The notes under the pieces were generated by a model. That model was not told the origin of the DNA and searched no databases. It saw nothing but the letters and a program-made list of their open reading frames with translations. Source: Flammeovirgaceae bacterium (GTDB taxonomy: Bacteria > Bacteroidota > Bacteroidia > Cytophagales > Cyclobacteriaceae). Taken from it: DNA of 45,769 nt. Within the stretch, counting starts at the first letter, position 1. The number at the start of each line of letters is the position of its first letter. The stretch covers positions 1-45,769 of the forward strand of contig JAJTGQ010000037.1 of the NCBI GenBank assembly GCA_021299455.1. The letters are read 5' to 3'. Positions 16,361 to 25,394 of this stretch are shown piece by piece. The position numbers and the translations under genes were made by a program.

Positions 16361-16804
16361 TTAAAACTTTAATTCTTTAGGTTTTTGTGCCGCGTGATCA
16401 TGTTCTGCACCTGCATATACATGCAAGCTTCTAAACAACTGACGACCCATTGTATTTTTTGGAAGCATACCACGCACACTGTGCTCAACCAATCTAGAGG
16501 GGTGCTTTTCCAACATCATTTTAGGCGATACCTGCTTTTGACCTCCCGGAAAGCCAGAGTAGAAAAACATGAAATGATCGTTCATTTTTTTACCGGTCAT
16601 CTTTACTTTTTCAGCATTGATAACAACCACATGGTCTCCCATATCAGTATTGGGTGTATAGCTTGTCTTGTGTTTGCCACGTAAAACGCGGGCAATTTGA
16701 CTTGCCAGACGACCTAGAATCTGATCTTTGGCATCAACGATCACCCACTGCTTGTTGGCAGTTGCATCATTGGCATTCAGTGTTTTGTAACTATTGTGAT
16801 CCAC
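16361..16804 (-). CDS. rplM: 50S ribosomal protein L13
   Basis: 147 residues, first gene of the rplM-rpsI-rpsB-tsf unit. Motifs: WVIVDAKDQILGRLASQIARVLRGK, YTPNTDMGDHVVVINAEKVKMTG and VRGMLPKNTMGRQLFRSLHVY. The promoter lies at 16855-16885. Confidence 0.98.
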   Translation of the reverse strand: MDHNSYKTLNANDATANKQWVIVDAKDQILGRLASQIARVLRGKHKTSYTPNTDMGDHVVVINAEKVKMTGKKMNDHFMFFYSGFPGGQKQVSPKMMLEKHPSRLVEHSVRGMLPKNTMGRQLFRSLHVYAGAEHDHAAQKPKELKF

Positions 16805-16854
16805 TTTGTTAGCTTTTAAACGATAAAATAACTATTGCCTTTTAAAAAGGGACA

Positions 16855-16885
16855 CAAAAGTAGGTTCAAGAAACTGAATATCCAA
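16855..16885 (-). promoter_or_regulatory. Promoter of the rplM operon
   Basis: Minus strand: TTGG (16882-16885), 19 nt, TACTTTTG (16855-16862), an exact -7 match to the Bacteroidota consensus TAnnTTTG, about 50 nt before the ATG. Confidence 0.6.
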
Positions 16886-16929
16886 CACCTGCCATTTGAT
16901 TTTTAGCTTTTTGGGGCTTTGCACCTGTA

Positions 16930-17649
16930 TTATCTCCTGTTTTCGCTCAATTGCTTAACCAAGGCTTGAAAATCTTTCGGGTAAGGAGCTACAATTTTGA
17001 CCGTTTCGTGGTTCAAAAGGGCAAATTCGAGCGAAAATGCATGTAAAGCCATTCGCTTGATCAGTGGCGTCTCTTCTGCTTCTTTTTTTAAATTAAATCC
17101 TCGTTTAACGGAAGAAACAAAGAATGGCTTACCCCCATATACCTCATCCCCGGTAATGGGCGCCTTCAGCAACCGCAAATGGATTCGAATTTGGTGCATA
17201 CGCCCTGTAATGGGATGACATTCCACCAAGGTATGGGCTTTGTAGGTGTCTTTGGTGGTAAAATAGGTGAGTGCGGGCTTTCCTTCCTTTGAAATCTTGA
17301 CGGTGCCATCATTGAGCTTAAGTATAGAGGCCTCAACGGATTTTTCCTGAAAAGAATGGATGCCGTCAACTACTGCATGGTACGTCTTTGACACTTCCCT
17401 ATTCTCAAATTGCATACTAAGGTGGCGATAGGCTTCTGGGTTCTTGGCAAGTGCAAGTACGCCAGAAGTGTCTTTATCCAATCGATGGCAAACCTGCGCA
17501 TCGGGAATCCATTGCTTGGCCAGGCTCAAAATGTGATCTGGATCGTGCCGGTCCTCCAACGTAGAAATAAAAGGCGGTTTGTTAATCAAGACATAGTCTT
17601 GGTTCTCAAACAAGACGGAGTCCTTAAAATTGTATTTGCTGTTTTTCAC
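16930..17649 (-). CDS. RluA-family RNA pseudouridine synthase
   Basis: 239 residues. The catalytic Asp is in HRLDKDTSGVLALAKN; also VLINKPPFIST near the N-terminus and ECHPITGRMHQIRIHL. No N-terminal S4 domain. The substrate (rRNA or tRNA site) cannot be told from the sequence. It lies 8 nt after the histidine kinase gene on the same strand, so it may be co-transcribed. Confidence 0.92.
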   Translation of the reverse strand: MKNSKYNFKDSVLFENQDYVLINKPPFISTLEDRHDPDHILSLAKQWIPDAQVCHRLDKDTSGVLALAKNPEAYRHLSMQFENREVSKTYHAVVDGIHSFQEKSVEASILKLNDGTVKISKEGKPALTYFTTKDTYKAHTLVECHPITGRMHQIRIHLRLLKAPITGDEVYGGKPFFVSSVKRGFNLKKEAEETPLIKRMALHAFSLEFALLNHETVKIVAPYPKDFQALVKQLSENRR

Positions 17650-17657
17650 GCGGCAAT

Positions 17658-18722
17658 TTACGATACCTCTGATGAATCTGAATCATCGGCCTTTGCACGT
17701 GCTAATTTGAAACTAAACACCGAGCCCTTTCCTACTGTACTTTGAACTTCGGCTTTTGAGGTATGCCCTTCCAAGATATGCTTGACGATGGCCAATCCAA
17801 GACCCGTGCCCCCTTTTTCACGGCTTCTACTCTTATCAACCCGATAGAATCTTTCAAAAATCCGCGGCAGGTGATTGGATGGTATACCCTCTCCGGAGTC
17901 CGTCACAAAGGTAGTCACCGCCTTTTTTGATACATCGAATGTGATGGAGACCTCGCTGTGTTCACCGCTGTATTTAATGGCGTTGGAAACTAAATTGGTG
18001 AGTACTTGATAAAGTCGTTTAGCATCTGCAAACACAAAAACCTTTGCCTGATGATCAGCCAAAACCCGCACAGTGATTTTCTTCTTCTCGGCTTTTTCTT
18101 CGAATTGCTCGACTACTTCCTCACACATTTTGCGCATATCAACCTGTTCAAAATGCATTTTAATGTCGCCCGTTTCCAAATGCGATAGCGTCAGAAGATC
18201 TTGAACTAACTCATCGAGGCCATCTAGACTCTTTGCCGCCTTTTTCAAAAACTTAGTTCGCACATTCTTATCATTCACGGCTCCATCTAATAACGTATGA
18301 ACAAAACCCTGTGCGGCAAAGATGGGTGTCTTTAATTCGTGCGAGACGTCTGCGATAAATTCCTTGCGAAAGGCTTCCAGTTTTTTCAACTCGTCAATTT
18401 CTTTCTGCTTAAGGGTAGCAAAGGAGAATATCTCTTCGTTAATGTTTCGTAGTGGATTGAGGGCGCCCGATTTTTCCTTGGCTATTCCAGAAAGTTCCTT
18501 CTTTCGAAGTTTACCCATCATCTTATAGATTTTATTGATTTCGCGAAAAATCAAAAACTCTAATATGACGAAAGTGAGTATATAGGACGATGAGAAACTA
18601 ATAATAGCAGCAACGATCAGCGCACTCTGATCTACATTCTCGACTAAAGACAAGAACAAACCCGTTACTACCGCAATGGAAGCAGCGAGCAGCAAAGCAA
18701 GCGTACGCGCACTATAAACCAT
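17658..18722 (-). CDS. PhoR-like sensor histidine kinase
   Basis: 354 residues: two membrane helices in the first 60 residues with a very short external loop, a linker, HisKA with His128 in ADVSHELKTPI, and HATPase_c with LVSNAIKYSGEHSEV, DSGEGIPSNHLPRIFERFYR and GGTGLGLAIVKHI. It lies 62 nt after the OmpR-type regulator gene, the PhoB-PhoR arrangement. The signal is unknown. Confidence 0.93.
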   Translation of the reverse strand: MVYSARTLALLLAASIAVVTGLFLSLVENVDQSALIVAAIISFSSSYILTFVILEFLIFREINKIYKMMGKLRKKELSGIAKEKSGALNPLRNINEEIFSFATLKQKEIDELKKLEAFRKEFIADVSHELKTPIFAAQGFVHTLLDGAVNDKNVRTKFLKKAAKSLDGLDELVQDLLTLSHLETGDIKMHFEQVDMRKMCEEVVEQFEEKAEKKKITVRVLADHQAKVFVFADAKRLYQVLTNLVSNAIKYSGEHSEVSITFDVSKKAVTTFVTDSGEGIPSNHLPRIFERFYRVDKSRSREKGGTGLGLAIVKHILEGHTSKAEVQSTVGKGSVFSFKLARAKADDSDSSEVS

Positions 18723-18784
18723 CTTCTAAACAAATGGCTTGCAAAGTACAAAATGATCAGAACCTACGAAAAATGATAGGCGAA

Positions 18785-19480
18785 TTAGCCGATATTGAAT
18801 TTATACCCAACGCCCTTTACGGTGGTGATGTAGTCCTCCCCAATTTTTTCTCGCACTTTTCTAATATGCACATCAACCGTTCTTGCCAATACGTAGACAT
18901 CCGACCCCCAGATGTTTTGAAGGAGTTCGTCTCGATTGAAGACCTTGTTGGGATTTTGCGCTAAAAAGAAGAGCAACTCAAATTCTTTTTTCGGCAAGCT
19001 AACTTCGCGATTGTTTACACGAATGGTGTAGCTCGTGCGATCTATAGTAAGATCGCCAATCTTAATTTGCGAGGATGCTGGCTTTTTCTTCGAATCTCTT
19101 CGGAAAATCGCACTGATTCGACTCATCAATGCGCGAGGCTTGATAGGCTTTAAAATATAGTCGTCTGCGCCACCATCAAAAGCAGCAATCTCTGAATACT
19201 CTTCTGCACGGGCTGTTAAAAAAACGATAAAGGTATTTACTAACTCGGGCATGGCGCGAATTTGCCGGCATGCTTCTACACCATCCATTTTGGGCATCAT
19301 AATATCTAACAGCACCAAATCAGGATGAAATTTCCTGGCGATTTCTACTGCTTCGGCTCCCTCTCCTGCTGTTCGCACATCGTATCCCTGTTTTTCTAGA
19401 TTATATTTCAGAAGTTCTAAGATCGGTTCTTCATCATCTACAACCAGAACTTTCTGTGTTGGCTTATTGGCCATATTCAA
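18785..19480 (-). CDS. OmpR/PhoB-family response regulator
   Basis: 231 residues: receiver domain (VVDDEEPILELL, phospho-acceptor Asp59 in LVLLDIMMPKMDG, ending DDYILKPIKPRAL) and a C-terminal winged helix (LPKKEFELLFFLAQNPNKVFNRDELLQNIWG, ARTVDVHIRKVREKIG, VKGVGYKF). Paired with the kinase that follows. A TACTTTTA element lies upstream, one base from the -7 consensus. Confidence 0.95.
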   Translation of the reverse strand: MNMANKPTQKVLVVDDEEPILELLKYNLEKQGYDVRTAGEGAEAVEIARKFHPDLVLLDIMMPKMDGVEACRQIRAMPELVNTFIVFLTARAEEYSEIAAFDGGADDYILKPIKPRALMSRISAIFRRDSKKKPASSQIKIGDLTIDRTSYTIRVNNREVSLPKKEFELLFFLAQNPNKVFNRDELLQNIWGSDVYVLARTVDVHIRKVREKIGEDYITTVKGVGYKFNIG

Positions 19481-19575
19481 CGCTTTTTATTGCGGAATAA
19501 AAGTAGACCTAAATTAAGCTAATTAAAAACCAATGTTACTAACTTAACAATTACTTAATGAGAGGGAGCAGCAAA

Positions 19576-20601
19576 TCAGAGGAATTGATATTGCTCACTC
19601 AGGTATCGGACATAAGCTCGCATATCACCTCTAAATTTCCTATCTAGTTCTTCTTCAAAAATGTTCTGCTTCGATTTGTACAATCGATACGACATGAAAA
19701 AGGTGTTGTTGGGAAGCCTCTTTTTTAGTGAAGCAGAATTTCTTTTTTCAAACAACTGAAGAGTGTCTATGGTAGAAATGATTTTCGAGATCATCGAATC
19801 CTTTTGCTGTTGCTTTTGATCGAAAGGATCATCTAGCTTCATCGTTTGGTACAAGCTATCTAATGAGCGTGTGCCCCTCAAAATATGTTTTGTATATTTT
19901 CGATAGTCCTGATCCTGGTGAAGATAGGTCATATACTCTTTTGAGGAGGGGCCAAATCGATACCTAAGAAAATCATACGCTGCAGTATCGCCAATAAAAT
20001 CAGCCAGGTTTTCATTGAAGTCGACATCATCCTTTACAAAAACGGTGGCATGGACCATTTCATGAATGATGAGACTAGCCAAGTCACCTTCGGTTCGATC
20101 CAACATGCCACTTAAAATAGGGTCGGTAAACCATCCCAAAGTAGACCATCCACCAGGGTTTCGTACGCTTACGTCATAGCCTTCCTCCTCTAATTCTTTT
20201 CGTAAATCAAGCGCCTTTGATTTATTAAAAAAGCCTTTGTAGGGAACGGATCCTACAACCGGAAAATGCCACTGCTTTGGCACTAAAGCGAATGGCTCAC
20301 ATGCCTGCACCACCCACATAACTTCTTTATTCTTTTGGTCATAAAGGGTTTTGTAGTTCTCCGTATCCTTAAGTCCAAGTGAGTCAATGGCAAATTTCCT
20401 TACATCTTCAATAAGCTTCAATTTAGACTTTAGCGAATCGGGGAAGGAAGGATCCTCCATAAACTCGGCCACGGGTCGTGAATTACAAATAATTTCAAAC
20501 TGACCTATTCCTTGGCGAATACCGTAGTAAATCAATGACCAGTTCCAAACAATCAGAGTGCTGCCAATAATTGATAGGCTCCAAATGGCTTTTTTCAACA
20601 T
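19576..20601 (-). CDS. PF10023-type putative aminopeptidase
   Basis: 341 residues with an N-terminal membrane anchor (about 5-26) and a zinc-peptidase core: HEMVH (HExxH) with downstream Glu in NENLADFIGD. GWSTLGWFTDPIL just before is the family hallmark. Proteins of this family are annotated as putative aminopeptidases; the substrate is unknown and no proteolysis data are known to me. It is probably anchored in the membrane facing the periplasm. It is divergent from recA. Confidence 0.88.
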   Translation of the reverse strand: MLKKAIWSLSIIGSTLIVWNWSLIYYGIRQGIGQFEIICNSRPVAEFMEDPSFPDSLKSKLKLIEDVRKFAIDSLGLKDTENYKTLYDQKNKEVMWVVQACEPFALVPKQWHFPVVGSVPYKGFFNKSKALDLRKELEEEGYDVSVRNPGGWSTLGWFTDPILSGMLDRTEGDLASLIIHEMVHATVFVKDDVDFNENLADFIGDTAAYDFLRYRFGPSSKEYMTYLHQDQDYRKYTKHILRGTRSLDSLYQTMKLDDPFDQKQQQKDSMISKIISTIDTLQLFEKRNSASLKKRLPNNTFFMSYRLYKSKQNIFEEELDRKFRGDMRAYVRYLSEQYQFL

Positions 20602-20765
20602 GGGGGCGCAAATTAGGTTAGTTTCAAAAATTTTTTTGATTAAAAGTTATTTTTGCTTTGTATTTTAGTAATTACTAATTAATTTAGCATTTCAATTTTA
20701 TCAGCCTTTCTAAATTTAGTGGTAATTTGAGCCAATTAAAAACGAAACAACAACTACTAACAACT

Positions 20766-21788
20766 ATGAGTGACGCAAAAGAAAAACTGAAAGCCCTGCA
20801 GCTAACAATCGATAAACTGGAGAAGACCTACGGCAAAGGCACCGTAATGATGTTGAATGACCAAAAGGTGAGTGATGTTCCGGCTATTTCCACAGGATCG
20901 CTTGGCTTAGATATCGCACTTGGTATTGGTGGTTTGCCGCGCGGCCGTGTGACAGAGATTTATGGACCTGAATCATCCGGAAAAACAACGCTAACGCTCC
21001 ATGCTATTGCCGAAGCGCAAAAGAAGGGTGGCTTGGCTGCCTTTATTGATGCAGAACACGCCTTTGACAAAAGCTATGCAGAGAAACTGGGCATTGATAC
21101 TGAAAATCTCTTGATTTCTCAGCCAGACAATGGCGAGCAGGCGCTTGAAATTGCAGAACACTTGATTCGGTCGGGTGCGATCGACATTATCGTAATCGAC
21201 TCTGTTGCCGCGTTGGTACCCAAGGCTGAATTAGAAGGCGAGATGGGCGAAAGTAAAATGGGTCTGCAAGCCAGATTGATGTCGCAAGCCCTTCGAAAAT
21301 TAACGGGTACTATTTCAAAAACAGGATGCGCGTGTATCTTCATTAATCAGCTACGCGAAAAAATTGGTGTTATGTTTGGGAATCCTGAGACAACAACAGG
21401 CGGGAATGCGCTTAAGTTTTATGCTTCTGTTCGATTGGATATAAGACGAATTGGCCAGATCAAGGAAGATGCCGATAATATTACCGGAAACCGGGTAAAA
21501 GTCAAAGTGGTAAAAAACAAAGTGGCTCCTCCTTTTAAAGTAGTTGAATTTGATATTATGTACGGTAGAGGAATCTCTAAATCGGGAGAGATTATTGATT
21601 TGGGCGTAGAACTAAATGTGATCCAAAAATCTGGCTCTTGGTTTTCGTACAATGGCAATAAATTAGGTCAGGGCCGCGACTCTGTGAAACAATTGATTGA
21701 AGATAATCCGGAGATGATGGAAGAGCTCGAGAAAAAAATAAAAGAAAAAATTTCGGCTGGTGCAGATGTGAAGAAGGAAGAAGAATAG
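20766..21788 (+). CDS. recA: Recombinase RecA
   Basis: DNA strand exchange and SOS co-protease. From the ATG at 20766 it has 340 residues; an in-frame TTG at 20727 would add 13 non-conserved residues. Walker [10 protein letters not shown] (67-75), then FIDAEHAFD, the [19 protein letters not shown] region, [39 protein letters not shown] split over loop L2, and the acidic C-terminus. A strong terminator follows. Confidence 0.98.
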   Translation: MSDAKEKLKALQLTIDKLEKTYGKGTVMMLNDQKVSDVPAISTGSLGLDIALGIGGLPRGRVTEIYGPESSGKTTLTLHAIAEAQKKGGLAAFIDAEHAFDKSYAEKLGIDTENLLISQPDNGEQALEIAEHLIRSGAIDIIVIDSVAALVPKAELEGEMGESKMGLQARLMSQALRKLTGTISKTGCACIFINQLREKIGVMFGNPETTTGGNALKFYASVRLDIRRIGQIKEDADNITGNRVKVKVVKNKVAPPFKVVEFDIMYGRGISKSGEIIDLGVELNVIQKSGSWFSYNGNKLGQGRDSVKQLIEDNPEMMEELEKKIKEKISAGADVKKEEE

Positions 21789-21796
21789 ATAAATCC

Positions 21797-21827
21797 AAAA
21801 AGTTCAGGGTAGGCAGCCCTGAACTTT
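21797..21827. terminator. Bidirectional terminator between recA and ispE
   Basis: 12-bp perfect stem AAAAGTTCAGGG/CCCTGAACTTTT with a 7-nt loop, flanked by A and T runs; it serves both converging genes. Confidence 0.92.
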
Positions 21828-21851
21828 TCTCTTGACCAAAGTCCAATTTTT

Positions 21852-22661
21852 TTAACTGAGGGGTCCCTCCCAGTACTGCATCTGCGGAAACAAGCTTTTT
21901 AAATTGATTGGCTTTTCAAAAAGCCCAAAAACCGAAGATCCCGATCCGCTCATACTGGCATAAACCGCGCCCAGTTCATAAAGTTGATTTTTTATAACTC
22001 CGACTTCAGGATACTGTTTAAAAATAGATTCTTCAAAATCGTTTTCTAGTAATCCCTTCCATCGTGTAATGGGTAGTTGTAGTGCTTCTGCAAGTTGAAT
22101 TTGCGGCTGTTTGGGCACAACTCCACTATACGCTTGTTGGGTGGAAACATGGATAGGAGGTTTAACCAAAATCAGCCAAAAACCTTTTAAGTTGATGTCT
22201 AGCTCACGTAATATCTCGCCTTTGCCAGATCCAATCTGAGGTTTGTCTTGTGTAAAGAATGAACAGTCGCTGCCCAGTTGCGCGGCATATTTTCTAAGTT
22301 GATCGGGCGTCAAAGACAACTCAAAAACATTGCTTAGCAACCGAAGAGTATATGCCGCGTCAGACGATCCTCCCCCCAATCCTGCACCAATAGGGATAAT
22401 TTTGTGCAAATGGATTTTAACCGGCTCTATGTCAAAATCGCTTTTTAATAGGTTATAGGCTTTTAAACAAAGATTTTCCTCCGCTCTTCCGGGAATGGAA
22501 TTACCAGAAAAAGTCAACTCTGTTTCTCTTGCCGGGATAACCTCTAAAATGTCAGTCCAAGGGATCGGGTAGAAGCACGTTTCAATATTGTGAAACCCAT
22601 CTTGCCTTTTCGAAAGGATGTTTAGCCCTAAATTAATTTTACAAGGAGGAAATGCAATCAT
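21852..22661 (-). CDS. ispE: 4-diphosphocytidyl-2-C-methyl-D-erythritol kinase
   Basis: GHMP kinase of the non-mevalonate isoprenoid pathway. 269 residues: PCKINLGLNILSKRQDGFHNI at the N-terminus, the ATP loop IPIGAGLGGGSSDAA and the C-terminal ASMSGSGSSVFGLF. It follows fabI by 20 nt on the same strand. ispD of the same pathway lies at 30294. Confidence 0.95.
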   Translation of the reverse strand: MIAFPPCKINLGLNILSKRQDGFHNIETCFYPIPWTDILEVIPARETELTFSGNSIPGRAEENLCLKAYNLLKSDFDIEPVKIHLHKIIPIGAGLGGGSSDAAYTLRLLSNVFELSLTPDQLRKYAAQLGSDCSFFTQDKPQIGSGKGEILRELDINLKGFWLILVKPPIHVSTQQAYSGVVPKQPQIQLAEALQLPITRWKGLLENDFEESIFKQYPEVGVIKNQLYELGAVYASMSGSGSSVFGLFEKPINLKSLFPQMQYWEGPLS

Positions 22662-22681
22662 CTACAATTTCCAACGAATAA

Positions 22682-23494
22682 CTACTTAGACAGCCGGTCG
22701 ACCATTTGCTGCGTGATACCGGAGGATGAAAACCCGCCATCATGCATCAAATTTTGCATCGTCACCATTCGCGTAAAGTCAGAGAACATGACCGTTATAT
22801 AATTCGCACAATCTTCAGCAGTTGCATTTCCGAGGGGTGACATCATCTGCGCAAAATCAAAAAATACATCAAAGCCGGAAATCCCCGCGCCTGCCGTGGT
22901 TCTCGTAGGTGATTGCGAGATCGTATTTACCCGTACCTTTTTGGCTGTGCCGTAACGTTGGCCGTAACTTCTGGCAACGGATTCTAACATGGCTTTTGCT
23001 TGTGCCATATCGGTATAATCAGGATACGCCCTTTGCGCGGCTATGTAACTCAATGCAACGACAGACGCCCACTCATTTAACGCGCCCAGTTTTTCGGAAG
23101 TCTGTAGTACTTTATGAAAGGAAAGGGCCGAGATATCAAGCGTTTTCAGGTACCAGTCGTAGTTCATATCCCCGTATGACTTTCCTTTTCGTATGTTGGG
23201 GCTCATGCCAATAGAATGCAGGACAAAATCCAATTTACCCCCCAAGACCTCCATAGATTTAGCAAAAAGATTGGTCAGATCTTGCTCCGAAGTAGCATCA
23301 GCCGGAATTACTTCAGCGTTGCAAGCAGCCGCTAATTCGTTGATTTTGCCCATTCTCATGGCAATAGGTGCATTGGTGAGTGTAAAAGATCCCCCCTCTT
23401 CCTTAATCTTTAGCGCGGTTTTCCATGCGATTGAATTCTCATCCAAAGCGCCAAAAATAATCCCACGTTTGCCCTTGAGTAAGCCGTTTGCCAT
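22682..23494 (-). CDS. fabI: Enoyl-ACP reductase (NADH)
   Basis: Last reduction step of type II fatty acid synthesis, target of triclosan. 270 residues: GIIFGALDENSIAW (FabI-type NAD-binding variant of the SDR fold), LDFVLHSIGMSP, the catalytic Tyr and Lys in YPDYTDMAQAKAMLE, and VRVNTISQSPTRTTAG. First gene of a fabI-ispE unit. Confidence 0.95.
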   Translation of the reverse strand: MANGLLKGKRGIIFGALDENSIAWKTALKIKEEGGSFTLTNAPIAMRMGKINELAAACNAEVIPADATSEQDLTNLFAKSMEVLGGKLDFVLHSIGMSPNIRKGKSYGDMNYDWYLKTLDISALSFHKVLQTSEKLGALNEWASVVALSYIAAQRAYPDYTDMAQAKAMLESVARSYGQRYGTAKKVRVNTISQSPTRTTAGAGISGFDVFFDFAQMMSPLGNATAEDCANYITVMFSDFTRMVTMQNLMHDGGFSSSGITQQMVDRLSK

Positions 23495-23678
23495 ATTGAT
23501 TTCAGTTAAAACGAGTGCAATTATACAAAATCAAAACACTTCTAAGTTTAAGCAAATCAACAATTATCGATCAGATGTCTCCATTTTCTGATTCTAACAA
23601 TGTAATTTTTCCTTGTGATTCACCCCAAGATCGAAAGATTCTGTTAACTTTGGATTACCTAAAAACCTCAACAAAAAT

Positions 23679-24413
23679 ATGGAGCATGAATTTGTACTTA
23701 CCTGGGATCGATACATGGATTTTGGGACGGTAGCATCGATTGTTGGGGCTATCCTTATTTTCCTTTATCATAAATTTCGAGTACTTCAAATCAAAGACTA
23801 TAAAGAGAAATATGACTACGTAAATCTCCACGAGGTACGTTATTTTTGGTATGCTATTTTAGGACTGATCTTCGCTGCCGCTTTTTATGCTAACTCTGTG
23901 GCCACTGAGCAGATTTTAACAAAAGGGGATCTTTGGTTTTGGGTACGGATTTTTATAACCATTTGCTTTGTCGTCATTTTCTATTTTGTCTTTTACAGCA
24001 TGGTGAGAATCTACTATCCGCGTTACGTAGAAAAAAGACTTGTTAAACTACGCAATACACCTAGGATTTCGCCAGAGGGAAATGCGATGCGTAAGCTTGA
24101 CGAATCAGAAGAAGATATTCATTTAGATGCAGGGCAAATTGCAGAAGAAGCAAACGTGCATTCAGTAGATTATGATGTGTGGTTAGATGATAAAACAGGT
24201 TACAAAAAGATTGAAAAATACGACAGTTATTTACATGCCGAAGAATGCAGCGAGTGTGGATTCTTTACACTCAAGATTGATAAAGAAGAGATTGAAGTCA
24301 AACCCACTGCTCATGAGACTGGTTTACTTTTAAAGCATTACAAATGCAGCTATTGCAATCACCGTGAAGCTAAAGAAGTGAAACTTGCGAAATTATCAAC
24401 TAACGTGGCCTAA
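23679..24413 (+). CDS. Membrane protein with C-terminal zinc-ribbon-like cysteines
   Basis: 244 residues, family not recognised. Three predicted helices (about 18-34, 55-74 and 86-109), then a cytosolic part with an acidic linker (LDESEEDIHLDAGQIAEEA), a DVWLDDKTGYKKIEKYDSY segment, and two CxxC pairs (CSECGF and CSYCNH) about 35 residues apart, as in a zinc ribbon. A terminator follows. The role is unknown. Confidence 0.75.
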   Translation: MEHEFVLTWDRYMDFGTVASIVGAILIFLYHKFRVLQIKDYKEKYDYVNLHEVRYFWYAILGLIFAAAFYANSVATEQILTKGDLWFWVRIFITICFVVIFYFVFYSMVRIYYPRYVEKRLVKLRNTPRISPEGNAMRKLDESEEDIHLDAGQIAEEANVHSVDYDVWLDDKTGYKKIEKYDSYLHAEECSECGFFTLKIDKEEIEVKPTAHETGLLLKHYKCSYCNHREAKEVKLAKLSTNVA

Positions 24414-24435
24414 CTGGGCAGATATTTTAAGTCTT

Positions 24436-24463
24436 AAAAGCCCCAGGTTAATGGGGCTTTTTC
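24436..24463 (+). terminator. Terminator after the zinc-ribbon membrane protein gene
   Basis: AAAAGCCCC/GGGGCTTTT, 9-bp stem with an 8-nt loop followed by T residues. It ends 23 nt before the murI start. Confidence 0.85.
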
Positions 24464-24485
24464 TTTAACGATTAAGCAAAATAAA

Positions 24486-25298
24486 TTGAACCAAAGCCCT
24501 AGCTCTCCCATTGGAATTTTTGACAGCGGTATAGGGGGGCTGACCGTAGCGCATTCAATTCATCAGCAGTTGCCTCATGAGCAGATCATCTACTTTGGTG
24601 ATACGGCACATCTTCCTTATGGGGATAAGTCAGAAGCAGCGATTCAGGCCTATTCAATAAAAATTGTTGATCTGTTGCTTGAAAGAGGATGTAAAGTAAT
24701 TGTCATTGCTTGCAATTCGGCCAGTTCAGCAGCCTACGAATTATTGAAAGAATACGTGGGCTACCAAGCGCACATCATCAATGTGATTGACCCGATGGTA
24801 GAGCTAGTAGCTTCGACCTTAGCAGGCAAAAAAGTGGGCCTAATTGGTACCAAACGAACAGTTCAATCCGGCATTTACGCGAGGAAGATTAAAGAGATTA
24901 ACCCTAAACAAGATATCTGCTCACTCGCCACACCGTTACTTGCACCGATGATCGAGGAGGGCTTTTTCAATAGTCAAATTAGCCACGAAATTATCGTCAA
25001 CTACCTCTCAGATCAATTGCTAGCTTCAATTGACGCGCTCATCTTAGCCTGTACACACTACCCGTTGATCCACAAGGAGATCAACGATTTCTACCATAAC
25101 AAAATCATCACATTAGATTCTGCCTCGGTCGTAACTAAAAAACTTTCAAACTATCTATCGGAGCAAAGTTTAATGAATGCAAGCGCGAAACCTGTTCACC
25201 ATTTTATGGTCTCCGATTTTACTGAGTCCTTCGAGGCCTCGACCAGGATATTCTTTGGACACGAGATAAAACTTGATTGGTACCCATTGTGGAAATGA
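24486..25298 (+). CDS. murI: Glutamate racemase
   Basis: Makes D-glutamate for peptidoglycan. 270 residues from a TTG start: IGIFDSGIGGLTVAHSI, YFGDTAHLPYGDKS, and the two catalytic cysteines in VIACNSASSA (Cys76) and LACTHYPLI (Cys189). No ATG is available before the conserved N-terminal motif, so the TTG is accepted. Confidence 0.95.
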   Translation: MNQSPSSPIGIFDSGIGGLTVAHSIHQQLPHEQIIYFGDTAHLPYGDKSEAAIQAYSIKIVDLLLERGCKVIVIACNSASSAAYELLKEYVGYQAHIINVIDPMVELVASTLAGKKVGLIGTKRTVQSGIYARKIKEINPKQDICSLATPLLAPMIEEGFFNSQISHEIIVNYLSDQLLASIDALILACTHYPLIHKEINDFYHNKIITLDSASVVTKKLSNYLSEQSLMNASAKPVHHFMVSDFTESFEASTRIFFGHEIKLDWYPLWK

Positions 25299-25394
25299 GC
25301 CTTTAAAATTCTTATGTAGGTTTTGACAAATAATTGTACATTTTATTTATTTGAAAAAATAGAAATTAGCGACCCGAACTAAATCATCATTAAC

